DNA of 64,000 nt, taken from positions 21,613,501 through 21,677,500 of the forward strand of contig CP142455.1 in the NCBI GenBank assembly GCA_038049695.1. Direction: 5' to 3'. Position 1 is the stretch's first letter; every line of letters begins with the position of its first letter. Source of the stretch: Cinnamomum chago (lineage: Eukaryota; Streptophyta; Magnoliopsida; Laurales; Lauraceae). The notes beneath the pieces were generated by a model. It had not been told where the DNA came from. It searched no databases and saw nothing but the letters and a program-made list of their open reading frames with translations. The position numbers and the translations under genes are program-made. Below, piece after piece: positions 1 to 12,999 of the stretch.

Positions 1-1
1 T

Positions 2-1537
2 GGTCCTGACTTTGAAACCTATCTAGTAGAGGAAGATCCATTTACTTTCCAGGAGGCTATGACTGCTCATGATGCTGTCTTTTGGAAGGAAGCATTAGAT
101 GATGAAATTGAATCTATTTTAGCCAATAATACCTGGGAATTAACTGACTTACCTTTAGGTACTAAACCTTTAGGTTGCAAGTGGGTTCTCAAGAAAAAAC
201 TTAGGCCTGATGGATCAATAGAGAAATATAAAGCCAGGCTAGTAGCCAAAGGCTTTAGGCAAAAAGAAGGAATTGACTTCTTTGATACTTATTCCCCTGT
301 GTCTAGAATCAGTTCTATTAGACTCTTGATTGCTATTGCTGCTGTTCATAATTTGATTATACATCAGATGGATGTCAAAACTGCTTTTCTAAATGGAGAT
401 TTGGAAGAGGAAATTTATATGGATCAACCAGAAGGCTATGTCATAAAAGGACAAGAACATAAGGTGTGTAAATTAATTAAATCCTTATATGGACTAAAAC
501 AAGCACCTAAACAATGGCATATGAAATTTGATGAGGTAATTCTATCTTATGGCTTCAAAATAAACGAAGCTGAAAAATGTATTTATTATAAATCTAATGG
601 TTGTTCAACAATTATAATCTGCTTATATGTTGATGATTTACTAATATTTGGCTCTGACATGGAAAGCATCAAAGATATAAAGAGATTTCTCTCTCATAAC
701 TTTGATATGAAAGACTTGGGAGAAGCAAATGTAATATTGGGAATTAAAATTATAAGAGATGATTCTGGAATCAAGTTATCTCAATCACATTACATTGAAA
801 AAATATTGAGGAAATATGATCATTTTGATTGTAAACCAGTGTCTACTCCTTTTGATCCTAGTATTAAATTAGTAAAAAATGATGGTCAATGTGTATCTCA
901 ACTTGATTATGCAAGTGTAATTGGTAGCTTAATGTATGCTATGAATTGTACTCGTCCTGATATAGCTTATGCAGTCAGTAAATTGAGTAGATATACCAGT
1001 AACCCTGGTATAGAACATTGGAAAGCTGTATCTAGAGTACTTAAGTATTTAAAGAATACTATAGACTTTGCATTGTATTATTCTGGTTATCCACCTGTAG
1101 TTGAGTGTTACAGCGATGCTGACTGGAATTCAGACTTAGATGATTCTAAGTCTACAAGTGGATATATTTTCACTTTGGGAGGAGCTGCAGTATCTTGGAA
1201 ATCAAAGAAACAAACTGCAATTTCTCATTCCACTAAAGATTCAGAATTCCTGGCTCTAGGAGCTGCTGCGATGGAATCTGAATGGATTAGAAATTTATTA
1301 TTTGATATTCCTTTGTGGACTAAACCTATTCCTCCTATTATTATTCATTGTGATAACACTGCAGCAATAATTACTGCTAACAATACCACGTATAATGGAA
1401 AGTCTAGACAAGTGCGACTACAACATAGCTATGTGAGACAATTACTCAATGGAGGAGTAATTTCAATTGATTATGTGAGATCAAAGGATAACTTAGCAGA
1501 TCCTTTGACAAAAGGCCTTGCAAGGGAAAAAAATTAA
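2..1537 (+). CDS. Copia gag-pol polyprotein, C-terminal part (window-truncated)
   Basis: The frame is open from the window edge to the stop at 1535-1537. It covers the end of the integrase-RT linker, the whole reverse transcriptase (with [11 protein letters not shown] and the catalytic YVDDLL motif) and RNase H ([17 protein letters not shown]), ending at the PLTKGL block typical of copia polyproteins. It is the left-hand member of the array; its gag half and its own 15-bp state lie outside the window. The 492 residues from the first in-window Met match the same part of the complete units. Confidence 0.9.
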   Translation, partial: GPDFETYLVEEDPFTFQEAMTAHDAVFWKEALDDEIESILANNTWELTDLPLGTKPLGCKWVLKKKLRPDGSIEKYKARLVAKGFRQKEGIDFFDTYSPVSRISSIRLLIAIAAVHNLIIHQMDVKTAFLNGDLEEEIYMDQPEGYVIKGQEHKVCKLIKSLYGLKQAPKQWHMKFDEVILSYGFKINEAEKCIYYKSNGCSTIIICLYVDDLLIFGSDMESIKDIKRFLSHNFDMKDLGEANVILGIKIIRDDSGIKLSQSHYIEKILRKYDHFDCKPVSTPFDPSIKLVKNDGQCVSQLDYASVIGSLMYAMNCTRPDIAYAVSKLSRYTSNPGIEHWKAVSRVLKYLKNTIDFALYYSGYPPVVECYSDADWNSDLDDSKSTSGYIFTLGGAAVSWKSKKQTAISHSTKDSEFLALGAAAMESEWIRNLLFDIPLWTKPIPPIIIHCDNTAAIITANNTTYNGKSRQVRLQHSYVRQLLNGGVISIDYVRSKDNLADPLTKGLAREKN

Positions 1538-2093
1538 AGAAACAACTAAAGGGATGGGTCTTAAGCCCATAAATCATCAATAGTGGGAACCCAACCTAAT
1601 GACCGGAGATCCCGAGAATTAGGTTCAATGGGAAAAACAAGCTATCTCGATGATGTGAAGTACCGACAAATAGAGTATGATTACTCAGAACTCATCCCTG
1701 TTGTGTTTGACTCATTTGATGGTTGGTACTTAACCTGTAGCGAATTAGGTTGAATTTAATTCTTAATGAGATCTATAGCCTATATGGTGGGGTGCACAGC
1801 TGCAGGAGCACTCTTGATAGACTCACCTATATGAGTGTGGAAGTGGGGCCGCTTCCTATGAGAATTTGGGCAGATTCTCTAGAGCACTCATGAAATCCGG
1901 GATTAAGCACATGGCCGTAAAGTGCTGACCTCATGACTCCAAGATCAATCTTGACATAATTTTGAACTGATATAAAAAGTTGAAGTTCAAGAAATCTTTC
2001 ACTTCAATTTTTAAAGGTTTGAAATTATGTCATGACGGTAAGGTTCAAGCCTGGTCACCTTACCAGTGAAATGCTCTTTAAATATTTTGAAAC
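1538..2093 (+). other. Long conserved 3' noncoding region of the copia element
   Basis: About 556 bp lie between the gag-pol stop and the polypurine tract. The region recurs at 6978-7533, 12433-12988, 17873-18428 and 23328-23883. It has no long frame. From memory of plant Tork/TNT1-type elements, blocks such as GGGATGGGTCTTAAGCCCAT, a paired 'ACCCAACCTAATGACC ... GAATTAGGTTCAATGGG' segment and a 'GGGCCGCTTC' block also occur downstream of their pol genes. This suggests a structured RNA region, for example for packaging. The role is inference. Confidence 0.6.
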
Positions 2094-2104
2094 AAGGGGG
2101 AGAT
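2094..2104 (+). promoter_or_regulatory. Polypurine tract (plus-strand primer) of the copia unit
   Basis: AAGGGGGAGAT sits directly before the LTR start TGTTGGG, the usual copia arrangement in which the RNase H-resistant purine run primes plus-strand DNA synthesis. Identical tracts precede the other LTRs at 7534, 12989, 18429 and 23884. This fixes the 5' boundary of each LTR with good confidence. Confidence 0.85.
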
Positions 2105-2537
2105 TGTTGGGTTTTTAGTTTCAAAACATTCTAAAGGTGGTTTTTGTAAAAAGTTGTTTTGTCTTTTCTCTTGTTGCTTTATGGGTTGTATAGGCTTATG
2201 GAAAACAACACATCCCACATTGCTCAAGTTCAACTTTTGAGGTGGGTTTATATGTGTTTTCATTCCTTTACATTTTAAGTATCTTTGAAGGCTTTTGCCA
2301 TGGGCCCTATGCGCGCACGCGAGCCAGGCCCAACCCGGGGTGCTGGGTCCGGAAAACGTTTAACCGGGCGTGCGTCCGCGACGCGCATCCTGCGTGTATA
2401 TCGCGCGCAGGGGGGGTGCAAATCCCGGTCGGCTGGCCTAGAGGGACCCATATATTGATATAGAAATGGCAACCTTTTGCCATTATTTTTAATGATGATT
2501 TTAAACCTTCCTTTAATCGTTGTTAACGTTGTGAAAT

Positions 2538-2622
2538 TAAACCTGTTTTTAAAACGTTGATTAACGTTGTGGATTAATCTTTTAAACCTGCTTTTAAAAC
2601 GTTGATTAACGTTGTGAATTAA
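2538..2622 (+). repeat. U3 tandem repeat, two copies of about 44 bp
   Basis: Two near-identical copies of a block containing TTTTAAAACGTTGATTAACG lie back to back just upstream of the TATA-like box, with GTGGATTAAT motifs continuing to 2655. Repeated U3 blocks of this kind are enhancer elements in plant copia elements such as Tnt1; that function here is inference. The same block is in all five LTR copies. Confidence 0.6.
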
Positions 2623-2680
2623 TGTGGATTAATCACTGTTTTAATGTGGATTAAATATGGCCCAACGGAATACTATTCCA

Positions 2681-2690
2681 ATATATATTA
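2681..2690 (+). promoter_or_regulatory. TATA-like core promoter in the copia LTR
   Basis: ATATATATTA lies about 30 bases before a CT-rich leader (about 2715-2760) that is a plausible transcript start and R region. Equivalent positions are 8121, 13576, 19016 and 24471. Because units share LTRs, each internal LTR could end one unit and promote the next. Confidence 0.5.
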
Positions 2691-2805
2691 GGGCTATCTG
2701 CGCATTTGAAAGATAGAAAAAATCCGTTTTCCTCTTCTTCTTCTTCTCTCTGTTTTTTCCCTCTGAGCATTAACAAAAGGGAGTCTGCTACATTCGGGCC
2801 TGAGT

Positions 2806-2818
2806 TGCGACCAGAGCC
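2806..2818 (+). other. Degenerate candidate primer-binding site (initiator-Met type)
   Basis: TGCGACCAGAGCC matches 10 of 13 bases of the usual copia primer site TGGTATCAGAGCC. It is the best match seen between the LTR core and gag; nothing closer lies after the CAACA end at 3077. If functional, the LTR would end near CTACA at about 2792. It could equally be chance or a decayed site. Confidence 0.25.
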
Positions 2819-3113
2819 TGAAGCGAGAAGGCCGTTGTATCCTGGGGGCAGTTCTGCTGAGAACCTTCGCAACTGGGAATAGAATCCAGGGGGCGGAACT
2901 CGTCCTAAAGAGAGCGTCATCAGACGTGCCTCGGTCACAGTTCTTCTGCTGTTGCTGATCTACGCTCTTCTTTTTCCACCTACAAGTCACAGTTGCAGCC
3001 TTCTTCAATCGGGTACTTTTGTTCCATTTACATTCTGTTTTACAGAACCATCTGCTCTGTAGCCAGTAGAATCAACAATTTTAGGACGAATTCCCTCTCC
3101 TGCTATCAAGTTC

Positions 3114-6100
3114 ATGCACCAGGACCTAGTTCGGTTGGATAACTTTGATGGATCTAATTTTCGACGTTGGCAGCAGAAAGTCTTATTTCTGCTGACATCT
3201 TTGAAAATTGCATATGTCCTTACCGAACCATGCCCTGATCGTGAAGAAGGACCAGGTGGCTCTTATGCACGGAAGAAATGGAAAGAACACGATTACCTGT
3301 GCAAGAGCCATATCTTAAACCTTGTAGCAGACAACATCTATAACATGTATTCTGAAGCCCGATCTGCTAAAGACCTCTGGAGAGATCTTGATAAAAAATA
3401 TAAAACAGAGGAGTCTGGAGCTAAGAAATATGCGGTTGGTCGCTATCTGAATTTCAAGATGGTAGATGACAAACCCATTCTTCCTCAAGTACATGATTTA
3501 CAAACTATTGTTAATGAAATTGTTAAAGAAGGGATCCGAATCGATGAACAGTTCCAAGTGGCTACAGTTATTGAAAAACTACCACCCACTTGGAAGGATA
3601 TACAGAAAACCCTTCGACACAAGAGAAGGGACTATTCTTTGGAGCGCCTTCAGCGCTACTTGAGAATTGAGGAAGAAGCCCGAAATAGTGATCAGAAGGA
3701 TTTGGCTGAGAATGGTGGCAGAATAAACTTAGCTGAATCTAAATCACAAGGTGATGGTGAAAAGAAAGGGAAATTTAACCAAAATCTGAGCAGGAATAAG
3801 CAGTCTAATCCTTCCTTTAAGAGGAAGAATTCGAAGCAAAACCAGAACAAAAAGTTCAGTAATCAAGGCCAGAACAAAAATCAAGGGACTGTCAAGCCAC
3901 AGGCTAAAGGCAGTTGCTTTGTTTGTGGCAAGCCTGGACACTTTGCAAGAGAATGTCGTCACCGGAAAAAAGGACCACAACAATATCAAGCAACCAAGCC
4001 TCAAGCTAATGTTGCTGAAGCCGAACAGTTTGTTGCTGTTCTGTCTGAGGTAAATGCTGTCAGCACAGCAAAGAGCGAAGGATGGTGGATTGACACCGGT
4101 GCAACCAACCATGTCACTTTTGATAGAAATCAGTTCAAGACCTATGAGAAGGTCACGAATGATTGTAAACTCGCTCTGGGAACTACCGTTACTACTCAAG
4201 TAATCGGTAAAGGGAAGGTTGAAATTCAGTTCACTTCCGGGAAGACAGTAACACTGCTGAACGTCTTTCATGCACCAGAATTAAGAAAGAACCTTGTGTC
4301 TGGTTATCTTCTTAATAAGGCCGGATTTAAACAGGTAATAGAATCCGACCAATTTGTGATCACCAAGAAAGGTGTTTTTGTGGGTAAGGGTTATGCATGT
4401 GAGAATATGTTTAAACTGAATATTGTCAATAATAATATTGCATCTTCTTCTGCTTATATTATCGCTTCAGTTGATGAATGGCATGGTAGATTAGGTCACA
4501 TTAATTTCAGAACTATGAGAAATATGAGTAATGATGGATTAATTGATAAATATGATGATGATCATAAGAAATGTATTATATGCTCTCAATCCAAAATTAC
4601 TCGTAAGCCATTTAAACATGTGGAAAGGGAATCAGCCTTACTTCAATTGGTTCATTCTGATATATGTGATCTAAGTAATACTATGACTAGAGGTGGTAAA
4701 TATTATTTTATTACTTTTATTGATGATTGTTCTAGGTATTCTTATGTATACTTATTAAGAACTAAAGATGAAGCACTATCTAAATTTCAAGTTTATGTGA
4801 CTGAAGTTGAAAATAAACTGAATAGAAAGGTAGTGACATTCAGAAGTGATGGAGGTGGAGAATACACCTCAAAAGATTTTTTAGACTATTGTGAATCTAA
4901 AGGAATTAAGAGAACTTGTACTGCCCCATATACACCCCAACAAAATGGTATAGCAGAAAGGAAAAATAGGACTTTGATTGAAATGGTTAATTCTATGTTA
5001 ATATCATCTGGGAGTCCTAAAAACTTATGGGGTGAAGCACTGTTGACTGCCTGTTACATCTTAAATAGAGTTTTACATTCTAAAACTAATAGAACACCTT
5101 TTGAGATTTGGGAAGGGAGAAAGCCTAACCTTAGATACTTTAGAGTTTGGGGGTGTTTAGCACATGTCAGGATAGTAGATCCAAAAAGACCTAAATTAGG
5201 ACCCCACTCATGGGAGTGTGTTTTCATTGGCTATGCACAAGATAGTGCTGCCTACAGATTCATGAAATTAGAAGATCTAAGCCTAGTTGAATCTAGAGAT
5301 GCAGACTTCTTTGAAGACCTTTTTCCTTTTAAAACTAAGTTTACATCAGAACCTTCTTCATTTAATAGAGTACTAGAAACTCATGAGCAAGAAGAAACTC
5401 AACCTAGAAGGAGTAAGAGACAAAGAACAGCTACTAGTTTTGGTCCTGACTTTGAAACCTATCTAGTAGAGGAAGATCCATTTACTTTCCAGGAGGCTAT
5501 GACTGCTCATGATGCTGTCTTTTGGAAGGAAGCATTAGATGATGAAATTGAATCTATTTTAGCCAATAATACCTGGGAATTAACTGACTTACCTTTAGGT
5601 ACTAAACCTTTAGGTTGCAAGTGGGTTCTCAAGAAAAAACTTAGGCCTGATGGATCAATAGAGAAATATAAAGCCAGGCTAGTAGCCAAAGGCTTTAGGC
5701 AAAAAGAAGGAATTGACTTCTTTGATACTTATTCCCCTGTGTCTAGAATCAGTTCTATTAGACTCTTGATTGCTATTGCTGCTGTTCATAATTTGATTAT
5801 ACATCAGATGGATGTCAAAACTGCTTTTCTAAATGGAGATTTGGAAGAGGAAATTTATATGGATCAACCAGAAGGCTATGTCATAAAAGGACAAGAACAT
5901 AAGGTGTGTAAATTAATTAAATCCTTATATGGACTAAAACAAGCACCTAAACAATGGCATATGAAATTTGATGAGGTAATTCTATCTTATGGCTTCAAAA
6001 TAAACGAAGCTGAAAAATGTATTTATTATAAATCTAATGGTTGTTCAACAATTATAATCTGCTTATATGTTGATGATTTACTAATATTTGGCTCTGACAT

Positions 6101-6977
6101 GGAAAGCATCAAAGATATAAAGAGATTTCTCTCTCATAACTTTGATATGAAAGACTTGGGAGAAGCAAATGTAATATTGGGAATTAAAATTATAAGAGAT
6201 GATTCTGGAATCAAGTTATCTCAATCACATTACATTGAAAAAATATTGAGGAAATATGATCATTTTGATTGTAAACCAGTGTCTACTCCTTTTGATCCTA
6301 GTATTAAATTAGTAAAAAATGATGGTCAATGTGTATCTCAACTTGATTATGCAAGTGTAATTGGTAGCTTAATGTATGCTATGAATTGTACTCGTCCTGA
6401 TATAGCTTATGCAGTCAGTAAATTGAGTAGATATACCAGTAACCCTGGTATAGAACATTGGAAAGCTGTATCTAGAGTACTTAAGTATTTAAAGAATACT
6501 ATAGACTTTGCATTGTATTATTCTGGTTATCCACCTGTAGTTGAGTGTTACAGCGATGCTGACTGGAATTCAGACTTAGATGATTCTAAGTCTACAAGTG
6601 GATATATTTTCACTTTGGGAGGAGCTGCAGTATCTTGGAAATCAAAGAAACAAACTGCAATTTCTCATTCCACTAAAGATTCAGAATTCCTGGCTCTAGG
6701 AGCTGCTGCGATGGAATCTGAATGGATTAGAAATTTATTATTTGATATTCCTTTGTGGACTAAACCTATTCCTCCTATTATTATTCATTGTGATAACACT
6801 GCAGCAATAATTACTGCTAACAATACCACGTATAATGGAAAGTCTAGACAAGTGCGACTACAACATAGCTATGTGAGACAATTACTCAATGGAGGAGTAA
6901 TTTCAATTGATTATGTGAGATCAAAGGATAACTTAGCAGATCCTTTGACAAAAGGCCTTGCAAGGGAAAAAAATTAA
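3114..6977 (+). CDS. Copia gag-pol polyprotein, short-start form (1287 aa)
   Basis: One frame encodes gag, protease, integrase, reverse transcriptase and RNase H, with the same domain order as the 1295-aa form at 8545. A 15-bp deletion between two CTGCTAT repeats has removed the first ATG and the next four codons exactly. The first usable Met is therefore the internal one at 3114 ([11 protein letters not shown]), in a weaker context (C at +4 rather than G). The lost residues precede the conserved gag core (FDGSNFRRW), so the product may still work, probably with less efficient initiation. No stops or frameshifts are present. Confidence 0.9.
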   Translation: MHQDLVRLDNFDGSNFRRWQQKVLFLLTSLKIAYVLTEPCPDREEGPGGSYARKKWKEHDYLCKSHILNLVADNIYNMYSEARSAKDLWRDLDKKYKTEESGAKKYAVGRYLNFKMVDDKPILPQVHDLQTIVNEIVKEGIRIDEQFQVATVIEKLPPTWKDIQKTLRHKRRDYSLERLQRYLRIEEEARNSDQKDLAENGGRINLAESKSQGDGEKKGKFNQNLSRNKQSNPSFKRKNSKQNQNKKFSNQGQNKNQGTVKPQAKGSCFVCGKPGHFARECRHRKKGPQQYQATKPQANVAEAEQFVAVLSEVNAVSTAKSEGWWIDTGATNHVTFDRNQFKTYEKVTNDCKLALGTTVTTQVIGKGKVEIQFTSGKTVTLLNVFHAPELRKNLVSGYLLNKAGFKQVIESDQFVITKKGVFVGKGYACENMFKLNIVNNNIASSSAYIIASVDEWHGRLGHINFRTMRNMSNDGLIDKYDDDHKKCIICSQSKITRKPFKHVERESALLQLVHSDICDLSNTMTRGGKYYFITFIDDCSRYSYVYLLRTKDEALSKFQVYVTEVENKLNRKVVTFRSDGGGEYTSKDFLDYCESKGIKRTCTAPYTPQQNGIAERKNRTLIEMVNSMLISSGSPKNLWGEALLTACYILNRVLHSKTNRTPFEIWEGRKPNLRYFRVWGCLAHVRIVDPKRPKLGPHSWECVFIGYAQDSAAYRFMKLEDLSLVESRDADFFEDLFPFKTKFTSEPSSFNRVLETHEQEETQPRRSKRQRTATSFGPDFETYLVEEDPFTFQEAMTAHDAVFWKEALDDEIESILANNTWELTDLPLGTKPLGCKWVLKKKLRPDGSIEKYKARLVAKGFRQKEGIDFFDTYSPVSRISSIRLLIAIAAVHNLIIHQMDVKTAFLNGDLEEEIYMDQPEGYVIKGQEHKVCKLIKSLYGLKQAPKQWHMKFDEVILSYGFKINEAEKCIYYKSNGCSTIIICLYVDDLLIFGSDMESIKDIKRFLSHNFDMKDLGEANVILGIKIIRDDSGIKLSQSHYIEKILRKYDHFDCKPVSTPFDPSIKLVKNDGQCVSQLDYASVIGSLMYAMNCTRPDIAYAVSKLSRYTSNPGIEHWKAVSRVLKYLKNTIDFALYYSGYPPVVECYSDADWNSDLDDSKSTSGYIFTLGGAAVSWKSKKQTAISHSTKDSEFLALGAAAMESEWIRNLLFDIPLWTKPIPPIIIHCDNTAAIITANNTTYNGKSRQVRLQHSYVRQLLNGGVISIDYVRSKDNLADPLTKGLAREKN

Positions 6978-7544
6978 AGAAACAACTAAAGGGATGGGTC
7001 TTAAGCCCATAAATCATCAATAGTGGGAACCCAACCTAATGACCGGAGATCCCGAGAATTAGGTTCAATGGGAAAAACAAGCTATCTCGATGATGTGAAG
7101 TACCGACAAATAGAGTATGATTACTCAGAACTCATCCCTGTTGTGTTTGACTCATTTGATGGTTGGTACTTAACCTGTAGCGAATTAGGTTGAATTTAAT
7201 TCTTAATGAGATCTATAGCCTATATGGTGGGGTGCACAGCTGCAGGAGCACTCTTGATAGACTCACCTATATGAGTGTGGAAGTGGGGCCGCTTCCTATG
7301 AGAATTTGGGCAGATTCTCTAGAGCACTCATGAAATCCGGGATTAAGCACATGGCCGTAAAGTGCTGACCTCATGACTCCAAGATCAATCTTGACATAAT
7401 TTTGAACTGATATAAAAAGTTGAAGTTCAAGAAATCTTTCACTTCAATTTTTAAAGGTTTGAAATTATGTCATGACGGTAAGGTTCAAGCCTGGTCACCT
7501 TACCAGTGAAATGCTCTTTAAATATTTTGAAACAAGGGGGAGAT

Positions 7545-8517
7545 TGTTGGGTTTTTAGTTTCAAAACATTCTAAAGGTGGTTTTTGTAAAAAGTTGTTTT
7601 GTCTTTTCTCTTGTTGCTTTATGGGTTGTATAGGCTTATGGAAAACAACACATCCCACATTGCTCAAGTTCAACTTTTGAGGTGGGTTTATATGTGTTTT
7701 CATTCCTTTACATTTTAAGTATCTTTGAAGGCTTTTGCCATGGGCCCTATGCGCGCACGCGAGCCAGGCCCAACCCGGGGTGCTGGGTCCGGAAAACGTT
7801 TAACCGGGCGTGCGTCCGCGACGCGCATCCTGCGTGTATATCGCGCGCAGGGGGGGTGCAAATCCCGGTCGGCTGGCCTAGAGGGACCCATATATTGATA
7901 TAGAAATGGCAACCTTTTGCCATTATTTTTAATGATGATTTTAAACCTTCCTTTAATCGTTGTTAACGTTGTGAAATTAAACCTGTTTTTAAAACGTTGA
8001 TTAACGTTGTGGATTAATCTTTTAAACCTGCTTTTAAAACGTTGATTAACGTTGTGAATTAATGTGGATTAATCACTGTTTTAATGTGGATTAAATATGG
8101 CCCAACGGAATACTATTCCAATATATATTAGGGCTATCTGCGCATTTGAAAGATAGAAAAAATCCGTTTTCCTCTTCTTCTTCTTCTCTCTGTTTTTTCC
8201 CTCTGAGCATTAACAAAAGGGAGTCTGCTACATTCGGGCCTGAGTTGCGACCAGAGCCTGAAGCGAGAAGGCCGTTGTATCCTGGGGGCAGTTCTGCTGA
8301 GAACCTTCGCAACTGGGAATAGAATCCAGGGGGCGGAACTCGTCCTAAAGAGAGCGTCATCAGACGTGCCTCGGTCACAGTTCTTCTGCTGTTGCTGATC
8401 TACGCTCTTCTTTTTCCACCTACAAGTCACAGTTGCAGCCTTCTTCAATCGGGTACTTTTGTTCCATTTACATTCTGTTTTACAGAACCATCTGCTCTGT
8501 AGCCAGTAGAATCAACA
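7545..8517 (+). repeat. Copia LTR, copy 2
   Basis: Same structure as copy 1, from TGTTG to CAACA. It separates a short-start unit on the left from a full-start unit on the right and serves both. I saw no base difference from copies 1, 3 and 4 at the positions I compared. Confidence 0.8.
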
Positions 8518-8544
8518 ATTTTAGGACGAATTCCCTCTCCTGCT

Positions 8545-11500
8545 ATGGCTACTTCTGCTATCAAGTTCATGCACCAGGACCTAGTTCGGTTGGATAACTT
8601 TGATGGATCTAATTTTCGACGTTGGCAGCAGAAAGTCTTATTTCTGCTGACATCTTTGAAAATTGCATATGTCCTTACCGAACCATGCCCTGATCGTGAA
8701 GAAGGACCAGGTGGCTCTTATGCACGGAAGAAATGGAAAGAACACGATTACCTGTGCAAGAGCCATATCTTAAACCTTGTAGCAGACAACATCTATAACA
8801 TGTATTCTGAAGCCCGATCTGCTAAAGACCTCTGGAGAGATCTTGATAAAAAATATAAAACAGAGGAGTCTGGAGCTAAGAAATATGCGGTTGGTCGCTA
8901 TCTGAATTTCAAGATGGTAGATGACAAACCCATTCTTCCTCAAGTACATGATTTACAAACTATTGTTAATGAAATTGTTAAAGAAGGGATCCGAATCGAT
9001 GAACAGTTCCAAGTGGCTACAGTTATTGAAAAACTACCACCCACTTGGAAGGATATACAGAAAACCCTTCGACACAAGAGAAGGGACTATTCTTTGGAGC
9101 GCCTTCAGCGCTACTTGAGAATTGAGGAAGAAGCCCGAAATAGTGATCAGAAGGATTTGGCTGAGAATGGTGGCAGAATAAACTTAGCTGAATCTAAATC
9201 ACAAGGTGATGGTGAAAAGAAAGGGAAATTTAACCAAAATCTGAGCAGGAATAAGCAGTCTAATCCTTCCTTTAAGAGGAAGAATTCGAAGCAAAACCAG
9301 AACAAAAAGTTCAGTAATCAAGGCCAGAACAAAAATCAAGGGACTGTCAAGCCACAGGCTAAAGGCAGTTGCTTTGTTTGTGGCAAGCCTGGACACTTTG
9401 CAAGAGAATGTCGTCACCGGAAAAAAGGACCACAACAATATCAAGCAACCAAGCCTCAAGCTAATGTTGCTGAAGCCGAACAGTTTGTTGCTGTTCTGTC
9501 TGAGGTAAATGCTGTCAGCACAGCAAAGAGCGAAGGATGGTGGATTGACACCGGTGCAACCAACCATGTCACTTTTGATAGAAATCAGTTCAAGACCTAT
9601 GAGAAGGTCACGAATGATTGTAAACTCGCTCTGGGAACTACCGTTACTACTCAAGTAATCGGTAAAGGGAAGGTTGAAATTCAGTTCACTTCCGGGAAGA
9701 CAGTAACACTGCTGAACGTCTTTCATGCACCAGAATTAAGAAAGAACCTTGTGTCTGGTTATCTTCTTAATAAGGCCGGATTTAAACAGGTAATAGAATC
9801 CGACCAATTTGTGATCACCAAGAAAGGTGTTTTTGTGGGTAAGGGTTATGCATGTGAGAATATGTTTAAACTGAATATTGTCAATAATAATATTGCATCT
9901 TCTTCTGCTTATATTATCGCTTCAGTTGATGAATGGCATGGTAGATTAGGTCACATTAATTTCAGAACTATGAGAAATATGAGTAATGATGGATTAATTG
10001 ATAAATATGATGATGATCATAAGAAATGTATTATATGCTCTCAATCCAAAATTACTCGTAAGCCATTTAAACATGTGGAAAGGGAATCAGCCTTACTTCA
10101 ATTGGTTCATTCTGATATATGTGATCTAAGTAATACTATGACTAGAGGTGGTAAATATTATTTTATTACTTTTATTGATGATTGTTCTAGGTATTCTTAT
10201 GTATACTTATTAAGAACTAAAGATGAAGCACTATCTAAATTTCAAGTTTATGTGACTGAAGTTGAAAATAAACTGAATAGAAAGGTAGTGACATTCAGAA
10301 GTGATGGAGGTGGAGAATACACCTCAAAAGATTTTTTAGACTATTGTGAATCTAAAGGAATTAAGAGAACTTGTACTGCCCCATATACACCCCAACAAAA
10401 TGGTATAGCAGAAAGGAAAAATAGGACTTTGATTGAAATGGTTAATTCTATGTTAATATCATCTGGGAGTCCTAAAAACTTATGGGGTGAAGCACTGTTG
10501 ACTGCCTGTTACATCTTAAATAGAGTTTTACATTCTAAAACTAATAGAACACCTTTTGAGATTTGGGAAGGGAGAAAGCCTAACCTTAGATACTTTAGAG
10601 TTTGGGGGTGTTTAGCACATGTCAGGATAGTAGATCCAAAAAGACCTAAATTAGGACCCCACTCATGGGAGTGTGTTTTCATTGGCTATGCACAAGATAG
10701 TGCTGCCTACAGATTCATGAAATTAGAAGATCTAAGCCTAGTTGAATCTAGAGATGCAGACTTCTTTGAAGACCTTTTTCCTTTTAAAACTAAGTTTACA
10801 TCAGAACCTTCTTCATTTAATAGAGTACTAGAAACTCATGAGCAAGAAGAAACTCAACCTAGAAGGAGTAAGAGACAAAGAACAGCTACTAGTTTTGGTC
10901 CTGACTTTGAAACCTATCTAGTAGAGGAAGATCCATTTACTTTCCAGGAGGCTATGACTGCTCATGATGCTGTCTTTTGGAAGGAAGCATTAGATGATGA
11001 AATTGAATCTATTTTAGCCAATAATACCTGGGAATTAACTGACTTACCTTTAGGTACTAAACCTTTAGGTTGCAAGTGGGTTCTCAAGAAAAAACTTAGG
11101 CCTGATGGATCAATAGAGAAATATAAAGCCAGGCTAGTAGCCAAAGGCTTTAGGCAAAAAGAAGGAATTGACTTCTTTGATACTTATTCCCCTGTGTCTA
11201 GAATCAGTTCTATTAGACTCTTGATTGCTATTGCTGCTGTTCATAATTTGATTATACATCAGATGGATGTCAAAACTGCTTTTCTAAATGGAGATTTGGA
11301 AGAGGAAATTTATATGGATCAACCAGAAGGCTATGTCATAAAAGGACAAGAACATAAGGTGTGTAAATTAATTAAATCCTTATATGGACTAAAACAAGCA
11401 CCTAAACAATGGCATATGAAATTTGATGAGGTAATTCTATCTTATGGCTTCAAAATAAACGAAGCTGAAAAATGTATTTATTATAAATCTAATGGTTGTT

Positions 11501-12432
11501 CAACAATTATAATCTGCTTATATGTTGATGATTTACTAATATTTGGCTCTGACATGGAAAGCATCAAAGATATAAAGAGATTTCTCTCTCATAACTTTGA
11601 TATGAAAGACTTGGGAGAAGCAAATGTAATATTGGGAATTAAAATTATAAGAGATGATTCTGGAATCAAGTTATCTCAATCACATTACATTGAAAAAATA
11701 TTGAGGAAATATGATCATTTTGATTGTAAACCAGTGTCTACTCCTTTTGATCCTAGTATTAAATTAGTAAAAAATGATGGTCAATGTGTATCTCAACTTG
11801 ATTATGCAAGTGTAATTGGTAGCTTAATGTATGCTATGAATTGTACTCGTCCTGATATAGCTTATGCAGTCAGTAAATTGAGTAGATATACCAGTAACCC
11901 TGGTATAGAACATTGGAAAGCTGTATCTAGAGTACTTAAGTATTTAAAGAATACTATAGACTTTGCATTGTATTATTCTGGTTATCCACCTGTAGTTGAG
12001 TGTTACAGCGATGCTGACTGGAATTCAGACTTAGATGATTCTAAGTCTACAAGTGGATATATTTTCACTTTGGGAGGAGCTGCAGTATCTTGGAAATCAA
12101 AGAAACAAACTGCAATTTCTCATTCCACTAAAGATTCAGAATTCCTGGCTCTAGGAGCTGCTGCGATGGAATCTGAATGGATTAGAAATTTATTATTTGA
12201 TATTCCTTTGTGGACTAAACCTATTCCTCCTATTATTATTCATTGTGATAACACTGCAGCAATAATTACTGCTAACAATACCACGTATAATGGAAAGTCT
12301 AGACAAGTGCGACTACAACATAGCTATGTGAGACAATTACTCAATGGAGGAGTAATTTCAATTGATTATGTGAGATCAAAGGATAACTTAGCAGATCCTT
12401 TGACAAAAGGCCTTGCAAGGGAAAAAAATTAA
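8545..12432 (+). CDS. Copia gag-pol polyprotein, full-start form (1295 aa)
   Basis: This is the reference copy. The ATG at 8545 has G at +4 and opens [12 protein letters not shown]. Domains in order: copia-type gag (about residues 10-240); CCHC zinc knuckle [16 protein letters not shown] (about 275-290); aspartic protease [10 protein letters not shown] (about 333-342); GAG-pre-integrase HGRLGHINF (about 464); integrase DDE residues in HSDICD (about 522), FRSDGGGEY (about 584) and [10 protein letters not shown] (about 620); reverse transcriptase from about 811 with YVDDLL (about 992); RNase H from about 1153. The length fits a complete plant copia polyprotein. It acts in cytoplasmic virus-like particles, making cDNA from element RNA, and integrates the cDNA in the nucleus. 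With no internal stop, it may be coding-competent. Whether the unit can move is doubtful given the missing canonical primer site. Confidence 0.95.
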   Translation: MATSAIKFMHQDLVRLDNFDGSNFRRWQQKVLFLLTSLKIAYVLTEPCPDREEGPGGSYARKKWKEHDYLCKSHILNLVADNIYNMYSEARSAKDLWRDLDKKYKTEESGAKKYAVGRYLNFKMVDDKPILPQVHDLQTIVNEIVKEGIRIDEQFQVATVIEKLPPTWKDIQKTLRHKRRDYSLERLQRYLRIEEEARNSDQKDLAENGGRINLAESKSQGDGEKKGKFNQNLSRNKQSNPSFKRKNSKQNQNKKFSNQGQNKNQGTVKPQAKGSCFVCGKPGHFARECRHRKKGPQQYQATKPQANVAEAEQFVAVLSEVNAVSTAKSEGWWIDTGATNHVTFDRNQFKTYEKVTNDCKLALGTTVTTQVIGKGKVEIQFTSGKTVTLLNVFHAPELRKNLVSGYLLNKAGFKQVIESDQFVITKKGVFVGKGYACENMFKLNIVNNNIASSSAYIIASVDEWHGRLGHINFRTMRNMSNDGLIDKYDDDHKKCIICSQSKITRKPFKHVERESALLQLVHSDICDLSNTMTRGGKYYFITFIDDCSRYSYVYLLRTKDEALSKFQVYVTEVENKLNRKVVTFRSDGGGEYTSKDFLDYCESKGIKRTCTAPYTPQQNGIAERKNRTLIEMVNSMLISSGSPKNLWGEALLTACYILNRVLHSKTNRTPFEIWEGRKPNLRYFRVWGCLAHVRIVDPKRPKLGPHSWECVFIGYAQDSAAYRFMKLEDLSLVESRDADFFEDLFPFKTKFTSEPSSFNRVLETHEQEETQPRRSKRQRTATSFGPDFETYLVEEDPFTFQEAMTAHDAVFWKEALDDEIESILANNTWELTDLPLGTKPLGCKWVLKKKLRPDGSIEKYKARLVAKGFRQKEGIDFFDTYSPVSRISSIRLLIAIAAVHNLIIHQMDVKTAFLNGDLEEEIYMDQPEGYVIKGQEHKVCKLIKSLYGLKQAPKQWHMKFDEVILSYGFKINEAEKCIYYKSNGCSTIIICLYVDDLLIFGSDMESIKDIKRFLSHNFDMKDLGEANVILGIKIIRDDSGIKLSQSHYIEKILRKYDHFDCKPVSTPFDPSIKLVKNDGQCVSQLDYASVIGSLMYAMNCTRPDIAYAVSKLSRYTSNPGIEHWKAVSRVLKYLKNTIDFALYYSGYPPVVECYSDADWNSDLDDSKSTSGYIFTLGGAAVSWKSKKQTAISHSTKDSEFLALGAAAMESEWIRNLLFDIPLWTKPIPPIIIHCDNTAAIITANNTTYNGKSRQVRLQHSYVRQLLNGGVISIDYVRSKDNLADPLTKGLAREKN

Positions 12433-12999
12433 AGAAACAACTAAAGGGATGGGTCTTAAGCCCATAAATCATCAATAGTGGGAACCCAACCTAATGACCG
12501 GAGATCCCGAGAATTAGGTTCAATGGGAAAAACAAGCTATCTCGATGATGTGAAGTACCGACAAATAGAGTATGATTACTCAGAACTCATCCCTGTTGTG
12601 TTTGACTCATTTGATGGTTGGTACTTAACCTGTAGCGAATTAGGTTGAATTTAATTCTTAATGAGATCTATAGCCTATATGGTGGGGTGCACAGCTGCAG
12701 GAGCACTCTTGATAGACTCACCTATATGAGTGTGGAAGTGGGGCCGCTTCCTATGAGAATTTGGGCAGATTCTCTAGAGCACTCATGAAATCCGGGATTA
12801 AGCACATGGCCGTAAAGTGCTGACCTCATGACTCCAAGATCAATCTTGACATAATTTTGAACTGATATAAAAAGTTGAAGTTCAAGAAATCTTTCACTTC
12901 AATTTTTAAAGGTTTGAAATTATGTCATGACGGTAAGGTTCAAGCCTGGTCACCTTACCAGTGAAATGCTCTTTAAATATTTTGAAACAAGGGGGAGAT

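Larger units (their letters stand above)
2105..3077 (+). repeat. Copia LTR, copy 1
   Basis: The LTR starts with TGTTG right after the polypurine tract. The best mirrored end is CAACA at 3073-3077, giving 973 bp with 5-bp inverted ends. It holds a CpG-rich block (about 2300-2420), a U3 tandem repeat, a TATA-like box and a pyrimidine-rich leader. The 3' end is less certain than the 5' end: a shorter LTR ending CTACA near 2792 would place the best degenerate initiator-Met primer-site match just downstream. No stops or frames suggest protein coding. Confidence 0.75.

Noticed and set aside
2242-3008. Frames of 61-104 residues on both strands in the LTR (2242-2463 +, 2275-2472 -, 2651-2938 -, 2694-3008 -) and their repeats in later LTRs
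   Set aside because: They lie in LTR regulatory sequence, overlap each other in several frames and show no domain; the GC-rich block produces long open frames by chance.
3744-4271. 175-residue minus-strand frame within gag (also at 9199, 14639 and 20094)
   Set aside because: It lies opposite the gag-protease coding sequence and repeats only because the units do; no domain, and hydrophobic composition is expected from the complementary strand.
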